Origin: Staphylococcus pragensis
GTDB taxonomy: Bacteria > Bacillota > Bacilli > Staphylococcales > Staphylococcaceae
Assembly: GCF_004785665.1 (NCBI RefSeq)
Contig: NZ_SRPJ01000007.1
Location: 1-64,000, forward strand
Direction of reading: 5' to 3'
Length of the DNA: 64,000 nucleotides
Both the position numbers and the translations under genes were made by a program. Shown piece after piece: positions 1 through 10,764 of this stretch. The notes beneath the pieces were generated by a model. The model ran no database searches and was not told the DNA's origin. It saw only the letters and a list, made by a program, of their open reading frames with translations. Position 1 is the stretch's first letter; each line of letters begins with the position of its first letter.

Positions 1-12
1 ATCATTCACTTG

Positions 13-127
13 TCTGGTGACAATGGCAAGGAGGTCACACCTGTTCCCATGCCGAACACAGAAGTTAAGCTCCTTAGCGCCGATGGTAGTTGGATTTACG
101 TTCCGCTAGAGTAGGACGTTGCCAGGC
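13..127 (+). rRNA. rrf: 5S ribosomal RNA
   Basis: A 115-nt stretch begins TCTGGTGAC and ends with the complementary GTTGCCAGGC, the closing helix of bacterial 5S rRNA. The internal CCCATGCCGAACACAGAAGT block is the conserved loop of all Gram-positive 5S genes. It is followed by a strong terminator, so this is the 3' end of an rRNA operon whose 16S and 23S genes lie outside the window. Confidence 0.97.
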
Positions 128-160
128 AATTAAATCGTATGGATGCGATGAGCCAATATC

Positions 161-184
161 GAGACCGCAAGGTCTCTTTTTTTT
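161..184 (+). terminator. rRNA operon terminator
   Basis: GAGACC-GCAA-GGTCTC followed by eight T. A compact GNRA-like tetraloop hairpin 33 nt after the 5S gene, consistent with termination of the rRNA operon. Confidence 0.9.
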
Positions 185-190
185 ATGTCT

Positions 191-248
191 AAAAGAAGGG
201 TGAAGCACAAATCAGTAATTAAAATGATTCGTACTTCACCTTTCTTTT
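191..248 (-). terminator. terminator of pdxR
   Basis: The arms AAAAGAAGGGTGAAG (191-205) and CTTCACCTTTCTTTT (234-248) are complementary over 15 bp with one wobble. It sits directly after the 3' end of the minus-strand regulator gene. Confidence 0.7.
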
Positions 249-249
249 C

Positions 250-1614
250 TTATATAGTTAATGCTTTTATTAATGCGTTTGTATGTGTTTCTAATTCGTC
301 GTTTGGTATACCTCCAAAACCTAATATAAATTTTGGATGTTTTTGTACGATATTGTCATAATGATAGACTTTTAATTTTAAACTTAATTGTTCTGCATTT
401 TCCATACATTCTTTTAATGTGAGACCATTTATAACTTTGATAGTAAAATGCATCCCCGTAAGCGCACCTTCTACGAGTAGTTGATCGTTATATGGTTTTA
501 AACGTTTAAGTATATAATCTAGTTTCTCCCGATATATTCTTCTCATTTTATTTAAATGTCGCTCAAAGCTACCTGAAGCCATGAAATTAGCTATAATGTG
601 TTGAATATGAACGGGAACCGTATTACTTTCTTTATGTGGCATGTCATAATATCTTTGTAATAATTTATTTGGAAGTACAAGATAAGCAATACGACAACTT
701 GGAAATAATGATTTTGAAAATGTACTAATATAAATGACTTTTTCGTTTTTATCTAAACTTTGTAGAGCAGGTATAGGTTTACCATAGTATCTAAATTCTG
801 AATCATAGTCGTCTTCAATAATATAATGTTCTTCTTTTTGATGTGCCCATTTAATCAGTTGGGTTCTTTTTTTTAAATTCATCACATAGCCAGTTGGAAA
901 TTGATGAGAAGGTGTAATATATAATATATCATTATTTGAATGAATAACTTGATTAGTGTTTATGCCATCTTTTTCTACTGTAGCTTGGATATAATCATGA
1001 TTTTTCTTATCTAATACTTGTTTAATAGGAGGATAACTTGGCTTTTCTATAATAAATGAGGAATCTTTCAATAATTCTGTGACCATATTTAATAGTTGTT
1101 CTGTCGAAGAACCTATAATGATTTGTTTAGGATGAGAAGACACGCCACGACTATTAAATAAGTAATGAGCGATTTGTTGTCTTAATGACAACTCTCCTTG
1201 TATATCGCCCTTATCTAAAAGCGCTAATTGATTATCTTCAAATACTTCTTTAGCATATTTTCTAAATAAATGAAGAGGAAAATATTCTGCATCAATTTCA
1301 GCTAAATTAAAAGCATATTGATAGTGAGATTCGATGTATTCTTCTTTGTCAGTATTTATTTGAAAGTCATTTGTATTAACGATAGGAAGGGCTTGAATAT
1401 CTGAAACATAATAACCTGAACGTGGTTTTGAATATATAAATCCCTCATCTAACAAAAGTTGATAGGCGTGTTCTATAGTAGTATGACTTAAAGATAAGTG
1501 TTCACTTAATTGGCGTTTAGATGGGAATTTATCATTGGCTTGATACTGACCCTCGATAATTTGGTTTTTTAACTTTTCATAAAGTGAAATATATAATTTT
1601 TGTTTATTAGACAT
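250..1614 (-). CDS. pdxR: MocR/GntR-family PLP-dependent regulator of pyridoxal phosphate synthesis
   Basis: This is a fusion of an N-terminal GntR winged helix (about residues 8-75) with a fold-type I aminotransferase-like domain (about 110-450). The likely PLP-binding lysine is K301 in an STFSKSLFP motif, and DDYDSEF lies upstream of it. In MocR regulators the aminotransferase domain senses PLP and the winged helix binds DNA. I chose the ATG at 1614 (MSNKQKLY, 454 aa); an upstream in-frame start at 1692 would add 26 residues running through the divergent promoter region. It is divergent from pdxS-pdxT, the standard arrangement for PdxR, which activates PLP synthesis when B6 is low. The assignment rests on domains and context. 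Confidence 0.9.
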   Translation of the reverse strand: MSNKQKLYISLYEKLKNQIIEGQYQANDKFPSKRQLSEHLSLSHTTIEHAYQLLLDEGFIYSKPRSGYYVSDIQALPIVNTNDFQINTDKEEYIESHYQYAFNLAEIDAEYFPLHLFRKYAKEVFEDNQLALLDKGDIQGELSLRQQIAHYLFNSRGVSSHPKQIIIGSSTEQLLNMVTELLKDSSFIIEKPSYPPIKQVLDKKNHDYIQATVEKDGINTNQVIHSNNDILYITPSHQFPTGYVMNLKKRTQLIKWAHQKEEHYIIEDDYDSEFRYYGKPIPALQSLDKNEKVIYISTFSKSLFPSCRIAYLVLPNKLLQRYYDMPHKESNTVPVHIQHIIANFMASGSFERHLNKMRRIYREKLDYILKRLKPYNDQLLVEGALTGMHFTIKVINGLTLKECMENAEQLSLKLKVYHYDNIVQKHPKFILGFGGIPNDELETHTNALIKALTI

Positions 1615-1712
1615 AGTAAACTGGCCCCTAATTTTATAAATAAATTGTACCTTTTTAAATATCAGTTTATAACTTAAAATAGATTTAATCAATCGGAAAA
1701 GGGGTAAATGAT
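1615..1712. promoter_or_regulatory. divergent pdxR/pdxS promoter region
   Basis: For pdxS, TTGTAC (1645-1650) and TATAAC (1668-1673) are separated by 17 bp, and an AAAGGGG ribosome binding site precedes the ATG at 1713. PdxR binding sites are expected in this 98-bp gap by analogy with other MocR regulators, but I could not identify the exact boxes. Confidence 0.6.
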
Positions 1713-2600
1713 ATGTCTAAAATTGTTGGATCAGATAGAGTTAAACGAGGAATGGCTGAAATGCAAAAAGGCGGCGTTATTATGGACGTTGTCAATGCAG
1801 AACAAGCTAGAATTGCTGAAGAAGCAGGTGCAGTAGCAGTTATGGCTTTAGAACGTGTACCATCTGACATCAGAGCAGCTGGTGGGGTAGCACGTAGCGC
1901 TAATCCAAAGATTGTTGAAGAAGTTATGAATGCAGTATCTATTCCTGTTATGGCTAAAGCACGTATTGGTCATATTACTGAAGCACGCGTGTTAGAAGCA
2001 ATGGGCGTAGACTATATTGATGAATCAGAAGTGTTAACTCCTGCTGATGAAGAATATCACTTAAGAAAAGATCAATTCACAGTACCTTTCGTTTGTGGTT
2101 GCCGTAATTTAGGTGAAGCAGCACGTCGTATTGGTGAAGGTGCAGCAATGTTACGTACTAAAGGTGAACCTGGTACTGGTAACATCGTTGAAGCAGTAAG
2201 ACATATGAGAAAAGTTAACTCTGAAGTAAGTCGTTTAGTAGTAATGAATGATGATGAAATCATGACTTACGCTAAAGAGTTAGGTGCACCATATGAAGTG
2301 TTAAAACAAATTAAAGATAATGGCCGTTTACCAGTAGTTAACTTTGCAGCTGGTGGGGTAGCAACACCTCAAGATGCTGCATTAATGATGGAATTAGGAG
2401 CTGACGGTGTATTCGTTGGTTCAGGTATTTTCAAATCAGAAGACCCTGAGAAATTTGCTAAAGCTATTGTTCAAGCTACAACTCATTACCAAGATTATGA
2501 ATTAATCGGTAAATTAGCAGCTGAATTAGGTACTGCTATGAAAGGTTTAGATATGAACAAAATTTCATTAGAAGAACGTATGCAAGAGCGTGGTTGGTAA
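1713..2600 (+). CDS. pdxS: pyridoxal 5'-phosphate synthase subunit PdxS
   Basis: A 295-aa (beta/alpha)8 barrel enzyme that builds PLP from ribose 5-phosphate, glyceraldehyde 3-phosphate and ammonia. The [10 protein letters not shown] block holds the lysine (K82) that forms the first covalent intermediate in the family, and the phosphate-binding GGVATP and [14 protein letters not shown] motifs are intact. Length is standard. The gene is followed after three bases by pdxT, whose product supplies the ammonia, so the two are surely co-transcribed. PdxS forms a dodecamer with PdxT bound around it. Confidence 0.97.
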   Translation: MSKIVGSDRVKRGMAEMQKGGVIMDVVNAEQARIAEEAGAVAVMALERVPSDIRAAGGVARSANPKIVEEVMNAVSIPVMAKARIGHITEARVLEAMGVDYIDESEVLTPADEEYHLRKDQFTVPFVCGCRNLGEAARRIGEGAAMLRTKGEPGTGNIVEAVRHMRKVNSEVSRLVVMNDDEIMTYAKELGAPYEVLKQIKDNGRLPVVNFAAGGVATPQDAALMMELGADGVFVGSGIFKSEDPEKFAKAIVQATTHYQDYELIGKLAAELGTAMKGLDMNKISLEERMQERGW

Positions 2601-2603
2601 GCT

Positions 2604-3158
2604 ATGAAAATTGGTGTATTAGCATTACAAGGTGCCGTGCGTGAACATATTCGACATATTGAATTAAGTGGTCACGAAGGTATTGCAGTAAAAAAGGTTG
2701 AACAATTAGATGAAATAGATGGCTTAATTCTTCCTGGTGGTGAATCTACTACTTTGAGAAGACTTATGGATCTATATGGTTTTAAGGAAAAGTTACAACA
2801 GTCTGACTTACCAATGTTTGGTACATGTGCAGGATTAATTGTCCTTGCGAAAGATGTCGAAGGTGAAACAGGATATTTAAAAAAATTGGATATTACCGTT
2901 GAACGTAATTCATTTGGTAGACAGGTTGATAGTTTTGAAGCTGAACTTGATATTAAAGGCATTGCTGAAGATATAGATGGTGTATTTATACGTGCGCCAC
3001 ATATCTCTAGCGTAGAAGATGGTGTAGAAGTATTGAGTACTGTAGGTGACAAGATTGTTGCCGTTAAACAAGGCAAATATTTAGGGGTATCATTCCACCC
3101 TGAATTAACTGATGATTATAGAGTGACACAGTACTTTATTGATCACATGGTTAAGTAA
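2604..3158 (+). CDS. pdxT: pyridoxal 5'-phosphate synthase glutaminase subunit PdxT
   Basis: A class I glutamine amidotransferase of 184 aa that hydrolyses glutamine and channels ammonia to PdxS. The oxyanion GGES motif (residues 45-48), the nucleophile Cys75 in FGTCAGL, and the catalytic His-Glu pair in SFHPEL near the C-terminus are all present. The ATG lies 3 nt after the pdxS stop. The gene is followed by a clear terminator, closing a two-gene operon. Confidence 0.97.
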   Translation: MKIGVLALQGAVREHIRHIELSGHEGIAVKKVEQLDEIDGLILPGGESTTLRRLMDLYGFKEKLQQSDLPMFGTCAGLIVLAKDVEGETGYLKKLDITVERNSFGRQVDSFEAELDIKGIAEDIDGVFIRAPHISSVEDGVEVLSTVGDKIVAVKQGKYLGVSFHPELTDDYRVTQYFIDHMVK

Positions 3159-3169
3159 TATAAATTCTT

Positions 3170-3201
3170 AGGAGGCGCTCAAAATGAGTGCCTCCTTTTT
3201 C
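3170..3201 (+). terminator. terminator of pdxST
   Basis: AGGAGGCGCTC-AAAAT-GAGTGCCTCCT followed by T residues. A GC-rich 11-bp stem 12 nt after pdxT. Confidence 0.92.
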
Positions 3202-3210
3202 AAAAATAAA

Positions 3211-3249
3211 AACCTAGAACTTTCTACATAGTGAAAAGTTCTAGGTTTA
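3211..3249 (-). terminator. terminator of nupC
   Basis: AACCTAGAACTTT and AAAAGTTCTAGGTTT form a long stem right after the 3' end of the minus-strand transporter gene. A-rich flanks on both sides would let it work in both directions. Confidence 0.85.
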
Positions 3250-3262
3250 TTTAAACTCTATA

Positions 3263-4477
3263 TTAAATAAAGAATCCAGCGATTGCTGCTGAGATGAATG
3301 AAACTAATGTCGCACCGAATAAAAGTTTAAGACCGAAGCGGGCTACGACGTCACCTTTCTCAGAGTTAAGTGATTTAATAGCACCTGAAATGATACCGAT
3401 TGAACTGAAGTTAGCGAATGATACTAAGAATACTGAAGTAATACCTTTCGCATGTTCAGAGATACCTTTTAAGTGACCTAATGATTGCATCGCAACGAAT
3501 TCATTAGATAATAATTTAGTTGCCATTACTGAACCTGATTTAACAGCATCTTCCCAAGGTACACCAGCTAAGAATGCTAATGGAGCAAAGACAAATCCAA
3601 TTAAAGTTTGGAAATCCCATTTAATTGTACCACCAGATACTAAACTAAAGGCACCACTTACTAAACCATTTAATAATGCGATGATAGCGATATAACCGAT
3701 TAACATAGCGCCAACGATAACGGCAACTTTAAATCCATCTAAAATGTATTCCCCTAACATTTCGAAGAAAGATTGTTTCTTCGTTTCGCTCTCATCTACT
3801 AATAATTTATCTTCTTCTTCATTAACTTTATATGGGTTAATGATTGAAGCGATAATGAAACCACCAAATAAGTTTAGAACAACGGCTGTTACAACGTATT
3901 TAGGTTCAATCAATGTAAAGTATGCACCGATGATTGATGCTGATACTGTAGACATTGCTGAAGCGGTTAATGTGTATAAACGTTGTTTAGGAATGTAAGG
4001 TAACTGTTGTTTTAATGAAATGAAAACTTCAGATTGTCCTAAAATAGCAGCGGCTACTGCGTTATAAGATTCTAAACGTCCCATACCATTAATTTTAGAA
4101 ATTAAGAAACCTAACACGTTAATAATCCAAGGTAAAATTCTAGTGTATTGTAAGATACCAATTAATGCTGAAATGAATACGATTGGTAATAATACGCTAA
4201 AGAAGAATGGTGGGTTCTTAGGATCTACATATTTAAATCCACCAAATACGAAATTAACCCCTTCTGCTGCTTTTTGTAATAAGTAATTGAATCCTTCTGA
4301 GATTCCACCAATGACTGTAATACCTACTGTTGTTTTTAATAGAATAAACGCGAAAATAAGTTGGATAACAAGCAATATTCCAACATATTGCCAGCGGATA
4401 TTTTTTCTGTCAGAGCTAAATAAAAATGCAAGTGCTAAAAAGAAAATTATCCCTATAATCCCAATAAGAATATGCAT
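3263..4477 (-). CDS. nupC: concentrative nucleoside transporter (CNT family)
   Basis: A 404-aa polytopic membrane protein with an N-terminal three-helix segment, a NupC core, and the family block around residues 125-170 (ISKINGMGRLESYNAVAAA and ILGQSEVFISLK). The C-terminal part has the SFANFSSIGI motif of nucleoside-proton or nucleoside-sodium symporters. It takes up nucleosides across the cytoplasmic membrane. It stands alone, convergent with pdxT and divergent from ctsR. Substrate range (pyrimidine or purine) cannot be read from the sequence. Confidence 0.93.
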   Translation of the reverse strand: MHILIGIIGIIFFLALAFLFSSDRKNIRWQYVGILLVIQLIFAFILLKTTVGITVIGGISEGFNYLLQKAAEGVNFVFGGFKYVDPKNPPFFFSVLLPIVFISALIGILQYTRILPWIINVLGFLISKINGMGRLESYNAVAAAILGQSEVFISLKQQLPYIPKQRLYTLTASAMSTVSASIIGAYFTLIEPKYVVTAVVLNLFGGFIIASIINPYKVNEEEDKLLVDESETKKQSFFEMLGEYILDGFKVAVIVGAMLIGYIAIIALLNGLVSGAFSLVSGGTIKWDFQTLIGFVFAPLAFLAGVPWEDAVKSGSVMATKLLSNEFVAMQSLGHLKGISEHAKGITSVFLVSFANFSSIGIISGAIKSLNSEKGDVVARFGLKLLFGATLVSFISAAIAGFFI

Positions 4478-4570
4478 GATTCTACTCCTTTAAATTTTTA
4501 CTTTACCTTATATAATACAATAAATTAGTGTAAGTAACATCATAATTTTTAAAATTATAAAAACAAATTG

Positions 4571-4619
4571 GTTGAAAAAGGTCAAAGATGCTCATATAAT
4601 ATAGTCAAAGAAGGTCAAA
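4571..4619 (+). promoter_or_regulatory. ctsR operon promoter with two CtsR boxes
   Basis: TTGAAA (4572-4577) and TATAAT (4595-4600) are 17 bp apart. A near-consensus CtsR tandem heptad, AGTCAAAGAAGGTCAAA, lies at 4603-4619 over the start of transcription. A second, weaker tandem (GGTTGAA-AAA-GGTCAAA, 4570-4586) overlaps the -35 element. Spacing of both heptad pairs is 3 nt as in the known operator. Confidence 0.9.
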
Positions 4620-4633
4620 AGAGGTGGTAAATC

Positions 4634-5095
4634 ATGCACAACATGTCTGACATCATAGAACAATACATTAAAAAATTATTTGAAGAAACTAATGAAGACG
4701 TGGTAGAAATTCAAAGAGCAAATATTGCTCAACGTTTCGACTGTGTACCTTCTCAATTAAATTATGTGATTAAAACAAGATTTACAAATGAACATGGCTA
4801 TGAAATAGAGAGTAAACGTGGTGGCGGAGGTTACATCCGAATCACAAAAATTGAAAATAAAGATGCAACGGGGTATATTAATCACCTAATGCAACTTATC
4901 GGGCCATCTATTTCACAACAACAAGCGTATTACATTCTAGATGGTCTATTAGATAAAAATCTAATTACTGAAAGAGAAGCTCGAATGATACAAGCTGTTG
5001 TCGATCGTGAAACGTTAAAAATGGACGTGGTTGCTAGAGATATTATTAGAGCAAATATTTTAAAACGTTTGTTACCAATTATTAATTACTATTAA
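4634..5095 (+). CDS. ctsR: heat-shock transcription repressor CtsR
   Basis: A 153-aa repressor of class III heat-shock genes. The winged helix with its RGGGGYIRI glycine-rich wing (about residues 60-70) contacts the heptad repeats, and the C-terminal domain mediates dimerisation and recognition by McsB and ClpC. Start is the ATG at 4634 after AAGAGGTGG; an internal ATG at 4643 is possible but the longer form matches staphylococcal CtsR. It is the first gene of a four-gene operon and its own promoter carries CtsR boxes, so it is autoregulated. Confidence 0.97.
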   Translation: MHNMSDIIEQYIKKLFEETNEDVVEIQRANIAQRFDCVPSQLNYVIKTRFTNEHGYEIESKRGGGGYIRITKIENKDATGYINHLMQLIGPSISQQQAYYILDGLLDKNLITEREARMIQAVVDRETLKMDVVARDIIRANILKRLLPIINYY

Positions 5096-5119
5096 TAGAG
5101 AAAAGCGAGGTGTCTATGT

Positions 5120-5683
5120 GTGCTTTGCGAAAATTGTCATTTAAATGAAGCAGAGGTTAAACTCACAGTTAAAAGTAAAGAAGGTGCTTCTGAAAAGTGG
5201 GTCTGTTCGATTTGTGCGCAAGGAGATAATCCATGGCATCAAAATGAACATACGTCGTCACATTCCCAGTTTCAAGATGATATAGAAGAAGCATTTGTGG
5301 TGAAACAAATTTTACAACATCTTGCTACTAAACATGGAATTAATTTTCACGAAGTGGCTTTTCAAGAAGAAAAACGATGTCCAACATGTAATATGACGTT
5401 AAAAGATATAGCGCATGTAGGGAAATTTGGATGTGCAAACTGTTATGCTACATTCAAAGAGGACATTATAGATATTGTGAGGCGAGTACAAGGTGGACAA
5501 TTTGAACATATAGGTAAAACACCTCGCTCTTCACATAAAAAACTTGCTATAAAAAAACAGATTGAAGAAAAAACAAAATATTTAAATATATTAATAGAAG
5601 AACAGAACTTCGAAGAGGCTGCTGTGGTTAGAGATGAAATTAAAGCCTTAAAAGATGAGAGCGAGGTGGGACGTCATGAGTGA
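5120..5683 (+). CDS. mcsA: McsA, activator of the protein arginine kinase
   Basis: A 187-aa zinc-binding protein with four CXXC pairs: C3/C6, a pair near residues 29-32, and two more in the [11 protein letters not shown] and GCANCYATF segments. A UVR-type helical hairpin near the C-terminus ends in [15 protein letters not shown]. It stimulates McsB and helps deliver substrates to ClpCP, and zinc binding links it to metal and oxidative stress. The start is GTG at 5120. Its 3' end overlaps mcsB by 8 nt, which implies translational coupling. Confidence 0.96.
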   Translation: MLCENCHLNEAEVKLTVKSKEGASEKWVCSICAQGDNPWHQNEHTSSHSQFQDDIEEAFVVKQILQHLATKHGINFHEVAFQEEKRCPTCNMTLKDIAHVGKFGCANCYATFKEDIIDIVRRVQGGQFEHIGKTPRSSHKKLAIKKQIEEKTKYLNILIEEQNFEEAAVVRDEIKALKDESEVGRHE

Positions 5684-6683
5684 TATCAACCCTCACATTA
5701 GTGATTGGATGAAAGAAACTTCTGAAGCGCCTATCGTTATGTCGTCACGTATTCGGTTAGCGCGTAATTTAGAAAATCATGTCCACCCATTAATGTTTCC
5801 ATCTGAGCAATCAGGTTTTAGAGTGATTAATGAAGTTCAAGACGCATTACCTGAGTTAACATTGATGAGACTAGATACTATGGATCAACAAAATAAAATG
5901 AAACTAGTGGCAAAACATCTGATTAGTCCTGAATTAATTAAACAACCTGCCTCAGCGGTGTTATTAAATAATGATGAATCGATGAGTATCATGCTTAATG
6001 AAGAAGATCATATTCGCATTCAAGCAATGGGAAGTGATTTATCATTACATGAGTTATATCAACAGGCCTCTGAAATTGATGATCAGCTCGATGAAAAGCT
6101 TGATATAAGTTATGACGAGCATCTAGGTTATTTGACGACTTGCCCTACTAATGTAGGTACGGGTATGAGAGCAAGTGTCATGCTTCATTTACCTGGCCTA
6201 TCTATTATGAAAAGAATGAATCGTATCGCTCAAACAATTAATCGTTTTGGATTTACGATTCGAGGTATATATGGAGAAGGCTCACAAGTTTACGGACATA
6301 TTTATCAGGTTTCAAATCAGCTTACACTTGGTAAAACTGAAGAAGAAATTATTGATAATTTAACAGAAGTTGTTCAACAGATTATTAATGAAGAAAAACA
6401 AATCCGTGAACGATTAACTCAATATAATGAACTTGAAACATTAGATCGTATATATCGTTCATTAGGCATATTACAGAATAGCCGAATGATATCAATGGAA
6501 GAAGCGTCTTATAGATTAAGTGAAGTGAAATTAGGCGTAGATTTAGGCTATCTATCGTTAAATAATTTTAAATTTAATGAGCTAATGGTTAGCATACAAT
6601 CCGCATTCTTATACAATGACGAAGATGAAACGGTATCTGTCAATCAACGTCGAGCAGATATTTTAAGAGAACATACAAAATAG
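5676..6683 (+). CDS. mcsB: protein arginine kinase McsB
   Basis: A 335-aa member of the phosphagen kinase fold that phosphorylates arginines on proteins and marks them for ClpCP. The N-terminal [11 protein letters not shown] block and the [13 protein letters not shown] motif are hallmark kinase segments. I placed the start at the ATG at 5676 (MSDINPH) with GCGAGGTGGG upstream; an in-frame start at 5655 would add seven residues inside mcsA. It overlaps mcsA and is followed by clpC after 15 nt. Confidence 0.96.
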   Translation: MSDINPHISDWMKETSEAPIVMSSRIRLARNLENHVHPLMFPSEQSGFRVINEVQDALPELTLMRLDTMDQQNKMKLVAKHLISPELIKQPASAVLLNNDESMSIMLNEEDHIRIQAMGSDLSLHELYQQASEIDDQLDEKLDISYDEHLGYLTTCPTNVGTGMRASVMLHLPGLSIMKRMNRIAQTINRFGFTIRGIYGEGSQVYGHIYQVSNQLTLGKTEEEIIDNLTEVVQQIINEEKQIRERLTQYNELETLDRIYRSLGILQNSRMISMEEASYRLSEVKLGVDLGYLSLNNFKFNELMVSIQSAFLYNDEDETVSVNQRRADILREHTK

Positions 6684-6698
6684 GAGGTATAGAACGAT

Positions 6699-9173
6699 AT
6701 GCTATTTGGTAGATTAACTGAGCGCGCACAACGTGTGTTGGCACATGCGCAAGAAGAAGCAATCCGTTTGAACCATTCAAATATAGGTACAGAACATTTA
6801 TTACTTGGTTTAATGAAAGAACCTGAAGGTATCGCAGCTAAAGTTTTAGAGAGCTTCAATATTACAGAAGATAAAGTGATTGAAGAAGTTGAGAAACTCA
6901 TTGGTCACGGCCAAGAGCAAACAGGCACACTTCATTACACACCAAGAGCGAAGAAAGTGATTGAACTATCTATGGATGAAGCTAGAAAGCTACACCATAA
7001 CTTTGTAGGTACAGAGCATATTTTATTAGGCTTAATCCGTGAAAATGAGGGCGTAGCAGCACGCGTCTTTGCCAATTTAGATTTAAATATTACAAAAGCA
7101 CGTGCACAAGTAGTGAAAGCATTAGGTAGCCCAGAAATGAGCAATAAAAATGCTACAGTAAATAAATCTAATAACACACCAACATTAGATGGTTTAGCGC
7201 GTGATTTAACAGTCATTGCTAAAGATGGAACGTTAGATCCAGTTATTGGTAGAGATAAAGAAATTACACGTGTGATTGAAGTATTAAGCCGTCGTACTAA
7301 AAACAACCCAGTTTTAATCGGTGAACCTGGTGTGGGTAAAACAGCAATTGCTGAAGGTTTAGCACAAGCAATTGTAAATAATGAAGTACCTGAAACATTA
7401 AAAAATAAACGTGTCATGTCATTAGATATGGGTACAGTTGTTGCGGGTACAAAATATCGTGGCGAATTTGAAGAACGCTTGAAAAAAGTAATGGAAGAAA
7501 TTCATCAAGCAGGTAATGTCATTCTATTTATCGATGAATTACACACATTAGTAGGTGCTGGTGGCGCTGAAGGTGCTATTGATGCATCAAATATTTTGAA
7601 ACCTGCGTTAGCACGTGGTGAATTACAATGCATTGGTGCTACTACATTAGATGAATATCGTAAAAACATCGAGAAAGATGCAGCATTAGAACGTCGTTTC
7701 CAACCTATTCAAGTGGACGAACCTACGGTAGAGGATACAATTGCTATCCTTAAAGGTTTACGCGATCGTTATGAAGCACATCACCGCATTAACATTTCAG
7801 ATGAAGCACTTGAAGCGGCTGCAAAATTAAGTGATCGTTATATTTCTGATCGCTTCTTACCAGACAAAGCAATCGACTTAATTGATGAAGCTAGTTCTAA
7901 AGTAAGATTAAAAAATCATACAACACCTAGTAATTTAAAAGAAATTGAACAAGAAATTGAAAAAGTGAAAAACGAAAAAGATGCTGCTGTTCATGCACAA
8001 GAATTCGAAAATGCAGCAAACTTACGTGATAAACAAACTAAATTAGAAAAACAATATGAAGATGCTAAAAATGAATGGAAAACATCTCAAGGTGGCCAAT
8101 CTACTTCATTATCTCAAGAAGACATCGCTGAAGTGATTGCTGGTTGGACTGGTATTCCATTAACTAAGATTAACGAAACAGAATCTGATCGTTTATTAAA
8201 CCTTGAAGACACATTGCATCAACGTGTTATTGGGCAAAACGATGCTGTCACTTCTATTAGTAAAGCAGTGCGTCGTGCTCGTGCTGGATTGAAAGATCCT
8301 AAACGTCCAATTGGTAGCTTTATCTTCTTAGGACCTACTGGTGTAGGTAAAACAGAATTAGCTCGTGCATTAGCTGAGTCAATGTTCGGTGAAGAGGATG
8401 CTATGATTCGCGTTGATATGAGTGAATTTATGGAGAAACATGCAGTGAGTCGTTTAGTCGGAGCGCCTCCAGGTTATGTAGGCCATGATGATGGTGGTCA
8501 ATTAACTGAAAAAGTAAGACGCAAACCTTATTCAGTTATTTTATTCGATGAAATCGAAAAAGCACATCCAGATGTATTTAACATCTTGTTACAAGTTCTT
8601 GACGATGGTCATTTAACTGATACTAAAGGGCGTCAAGTTGACTTCCGTAATACAGTAATTATCATGACATCAAACGTAGGTGCACAAGAATTACAAGACC
8701 AACGTTTCGCTGGTTTCGGTGGTGGCACTGAGGGCCATGATTACGAAACAATTCGTAAAACAATGATGAAAGAATTGAAAAATGCTTTCCGCCCAGAATT
8801 CTTGAACCGAGTTGACGATATCATCGTCTTCCATAAACTTACTAAAGATGAATTGAAAGAAATCGTAACAATGATGGTTAATAAATTAACTAAACGTCTT
8901 TCAGAACAAGATATTGATATCATTGTAACGGATAAAGCAAAAGAAAAAATTGCTGATGAAGGATATGATCCAGAATACGGTGCACGTCCGTTAATCAGAG
9001 CGATTCAAAAAACAATTGAAGATAACTTAAGCGAATTAATCCTAGAAGGTAATCAAATCGAAGGTAAAGAAGTTATCATCGACCATGATGGTAATGAATT
9101 TAAATATGATATTCGTGAAAAAAATAATGACGACGTAACTGATGAAGAAACAACATCTGACGTTGAAGCGTAA
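6699..9173 (+). CDS. clpC: AAA+ protease ATPase ClpC
   Basis: An 824-aa Hsp100 unfoldase that feeds substrates to ClpP. Two N-terminal Clp repeats (about 1-145) bind adaptors and phosphoarginine. The first AAA module has GEPGVGKT, a UVR-containing middle domain (about 410-460) follows, and the second AAA module has GPTGVGKT. The acidic C-terminal tail ([11 protein letters not shown]) is a little extended. Final gene of the ctsR operon, under heat and stress control. Confidence 0.98.
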   Translation: MLFGRLTERAQRVLAHAQEEAIRLNHSNIGTEHLLLGLMKEPEGIAAKVLESFNITEDKVIEEVEKLIGHGQEQTGTLHYTPRAKKVIELSMDEARKLHHNFVGTEHILLGLIRENEGVAARVFANLDLNITKARAQVVKALGSPEMSNKNATVNKSNNTPTLDGLARDLTVIAKDGTLDPVIGRDKEITRVIEVLSRRTKNNPVLIGEPGVGKTAIAEGLAQAIVNNEVPETLKNKRVMSLDMGTVVAGTKYRGEFEERLKKVMEEIHQAGNVILFIDELHTLVGAGGAEGAIDASNILKPALARGELQCIGATTLDEYRKNIEKDAALERRFQPIQVDEPTVEDTIAILKGLRDRYEAHHRINISDEALEAAAKLSDRYISDRFLPDKAIDLIDEASSKVRLKNHTTPSNLKEIEQEIEKVKNEKDAAVHAQEFENAANLRDKQTKLEKQYEDAKNEWKTSQGGQSTSLSQEDIAEVIAGWTGIPLTKINETESDRLLNLEDTLHQRVIGQNDAVTSISKAVRRARAGLKDPKRPIGSFIFLGPTGVGKTELARALAESMFGEEDAMIRVDMSEFMEKHAVSRLVGAPPGYVGHDDGGQLTEKVRRKPYSVILFDEIEKAHPDVFNILLQVLDDGHLTDTKGRQVDFRNTVIIMTSNVGAQELQDQRFAGFGGGTEGHDYETIRKTMMKELKNAFRPEFLNRVDDIIVFHKLTKDELKEIVTMMVNKLTKRLSEQDIDIIVTDKAKEKIADEGYDPEYGARPLIRAIQKTIEDNLSELILEGNQIEGKEVIIDHDGNEFKYDIREKNNDDVTDEETTSDVEA

Positions 9174-9202
9174 ATGATTTATCAAATTTAATTATGATAA
9201 TA

Positions 9203-9241
9203 CGAGGTCAAGACGAGTAGTAAGTCTTGACCTCGCTTTTA
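9203..9241 (+). terminator. terminator of the ctsR-clpC operon
   Basis: CGAGGTCAAGAC and GTCTTGACCTCG form a perfect 12-bp stem followed by CTTTT. Confidence 0.92.
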
Positions 9242-9373
9242 TATAGCAGTGGTGTAGTTTGCTCTAATGATATATTAGACTTCTGCGCCACTTATTTTTC
9301 TATCTTTACATTTGTCATTATTAATCGATACATATAAAATAGATTTGTTCATAGAAAAATCGGAGGTGCAATT

Positions 9374-10738
9374 TTGGCCAAAAAGAAAGTGATTTTTGAG
9401 TGTATGGCTTGTGGCTACCAAACACCTAAATGGATGGGTAAATGTCCAAATTGTGGTGCATGGAACCAAATGGAAGAAATAGTTGAAAAAGCTGCAAACC
9501 CTAAACATGGCGTTAAAGCTAAAGAGTCTAGCGCTAAAGTACAAAAATTAAACAATATTAAGCATGAAGCAACACCAAGAGTTCAAACAGAATCTAAAGA
9601 ATTTAACCGTGTTTTAGGTGGCGGTATTGTTAGCGGCTCATTAGTACTTATCGGTGGTGACCCAGGTATCGGTAAGTCTACATTGTTATTACAAATTTGT
9701 GCATCGCTATCACAAAAATTAAATGTACTCTACATTACGGGTGAGGAATCATTAAATCAAACTAAATTACGTGCAGATCGTCTTGAAGAAGATTCAAGTA
9801 ATTTAAATGTTTTAGCTGAAACGGATTTAGAAGTTATTCACCAAACTGTACAACAAGAACAACCAGACATTTTAGTAGTGGATTCTATTCAGACGATATA
9901 TCATCCTGAAATTAGTTCGGCCCCTGGTTCTGTCTCACAGGTACGTGAAAGTACGCAAAGTTTAATGAATATTGCTAAACAAATGAACATTGCTACTTTT
10001 ATCGTTGGACACGTGACTAAAGAAGGACAAATTGCTGGGCCACGATTATTAGAACATATGGTAGATACAGTATTGTATTTCGAGGGCGATGAACATCACG
10101 CTTATCGAATTTTGCGCGCAGTTAAAAACCGTTTCGGTTCAACAAATGAAATGGGCATTTTCGAAATGAAACAAAGCGGGTTAAAGGGTGTACAAAACCC
10201 ATCCGAAATGTTCTTAGAAGAACGTTCAACTAATGTTCCGGGCTCTACTATTGTTGCAACAATGGAAGGAACGCGACCACTACTTATTGAAGTGCAAGCT
10301 TTAGTAACGCCAACTACTTTTAATAACCCAAGACGTATGGCGACTGGTATTGATCATAATCGCTTAAGTTTATTAATGGCTGTATTAGAGAAGAAGGAAA
10401 ATTATTTATTACAGCAACAAGATGCTTATATTAAAGTAGCAGGTGGCGTACGTTTAACAGAGCCTGCAGTAGATTTAAGTGTGATTGTAGCTACTGCCTC
10501 CAGCTTTAAAGATAAAGCAGTAGATGGCCTCGATTGTTATATTGGTGAAGTCGGTTTAACGGGTGAAGTTAGACGCGTATCACGTATTGAACAACGTGTG
10601 CAAGAAGCAGCGAAGTTAGGATTTGAAAGAGTAATTATTCCTCAAACGAATATTGGCGGCTGGACGTTCCCAGAAGGTATTCGTGTAGTAGGTGTGTCAA
10701 CAGTACATGAAGCTTTAAAGTATGCGTTTAAAGCATAA
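9374..10738 (+). CDS. radA: DNA repair protein RadA
   Basis: A 454-aa RecA-like helicase that promotes branch migration in recombinational repair. An N-terminal zinc finger has C10, C13, C24 and C27. The Walker A motif [10 protein letters not shown] is near residue 95, the KNRFG motif specific to RadA near 255, and a Lon-like C-terminal domain follows. It begins with TTG at 9374, set 8 nt after GGAGGT, and the next residues AKKKVIFEC fit the family start. Confidence 0.97.
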   Translation: MAKKKVIFECMACGYQTPKWMGKCPNCGAWNQMEEIVEKAANPKHGVKAKESSAKVQKLNNIKHEATPRVQTESKEFNRVLGGGIVSGSLVLIGGDPGIGKSTLLLQICASLSQKLNVLYITGEESLNQTKLRADRLEEDSSNLNVLAETDLEVIHQTVQQEQPDILVVDSIQTIYHPEISSAPGSVSQVRESTQSLMNIAKQMNIATFIVGHVTKEGQIAGPRLLEHMVDTVLYFEGDEHHAYRILRAVKNRFGSTNEMGIFEMKQSGLKGVQNPSEMFLEERSTNVPGSTIVATMEGTRPLLIEVQALVTPTTFNNPRRMATGIDHNRLSLLMAVLEKKENYLLQQQDAYIKVAGGVRLTEPAVDLSVIVATASSFKDKAVDGLDCYIGEVGLTGEVRRVSRIEQRVQEAAKLGFERVIIPQTNIGGWTFPEGIRVVGVSTVHEALKYAFKA

Positions 10739-10764
10739 TTAAGACGGCTAAAGAGGTGAGATTT

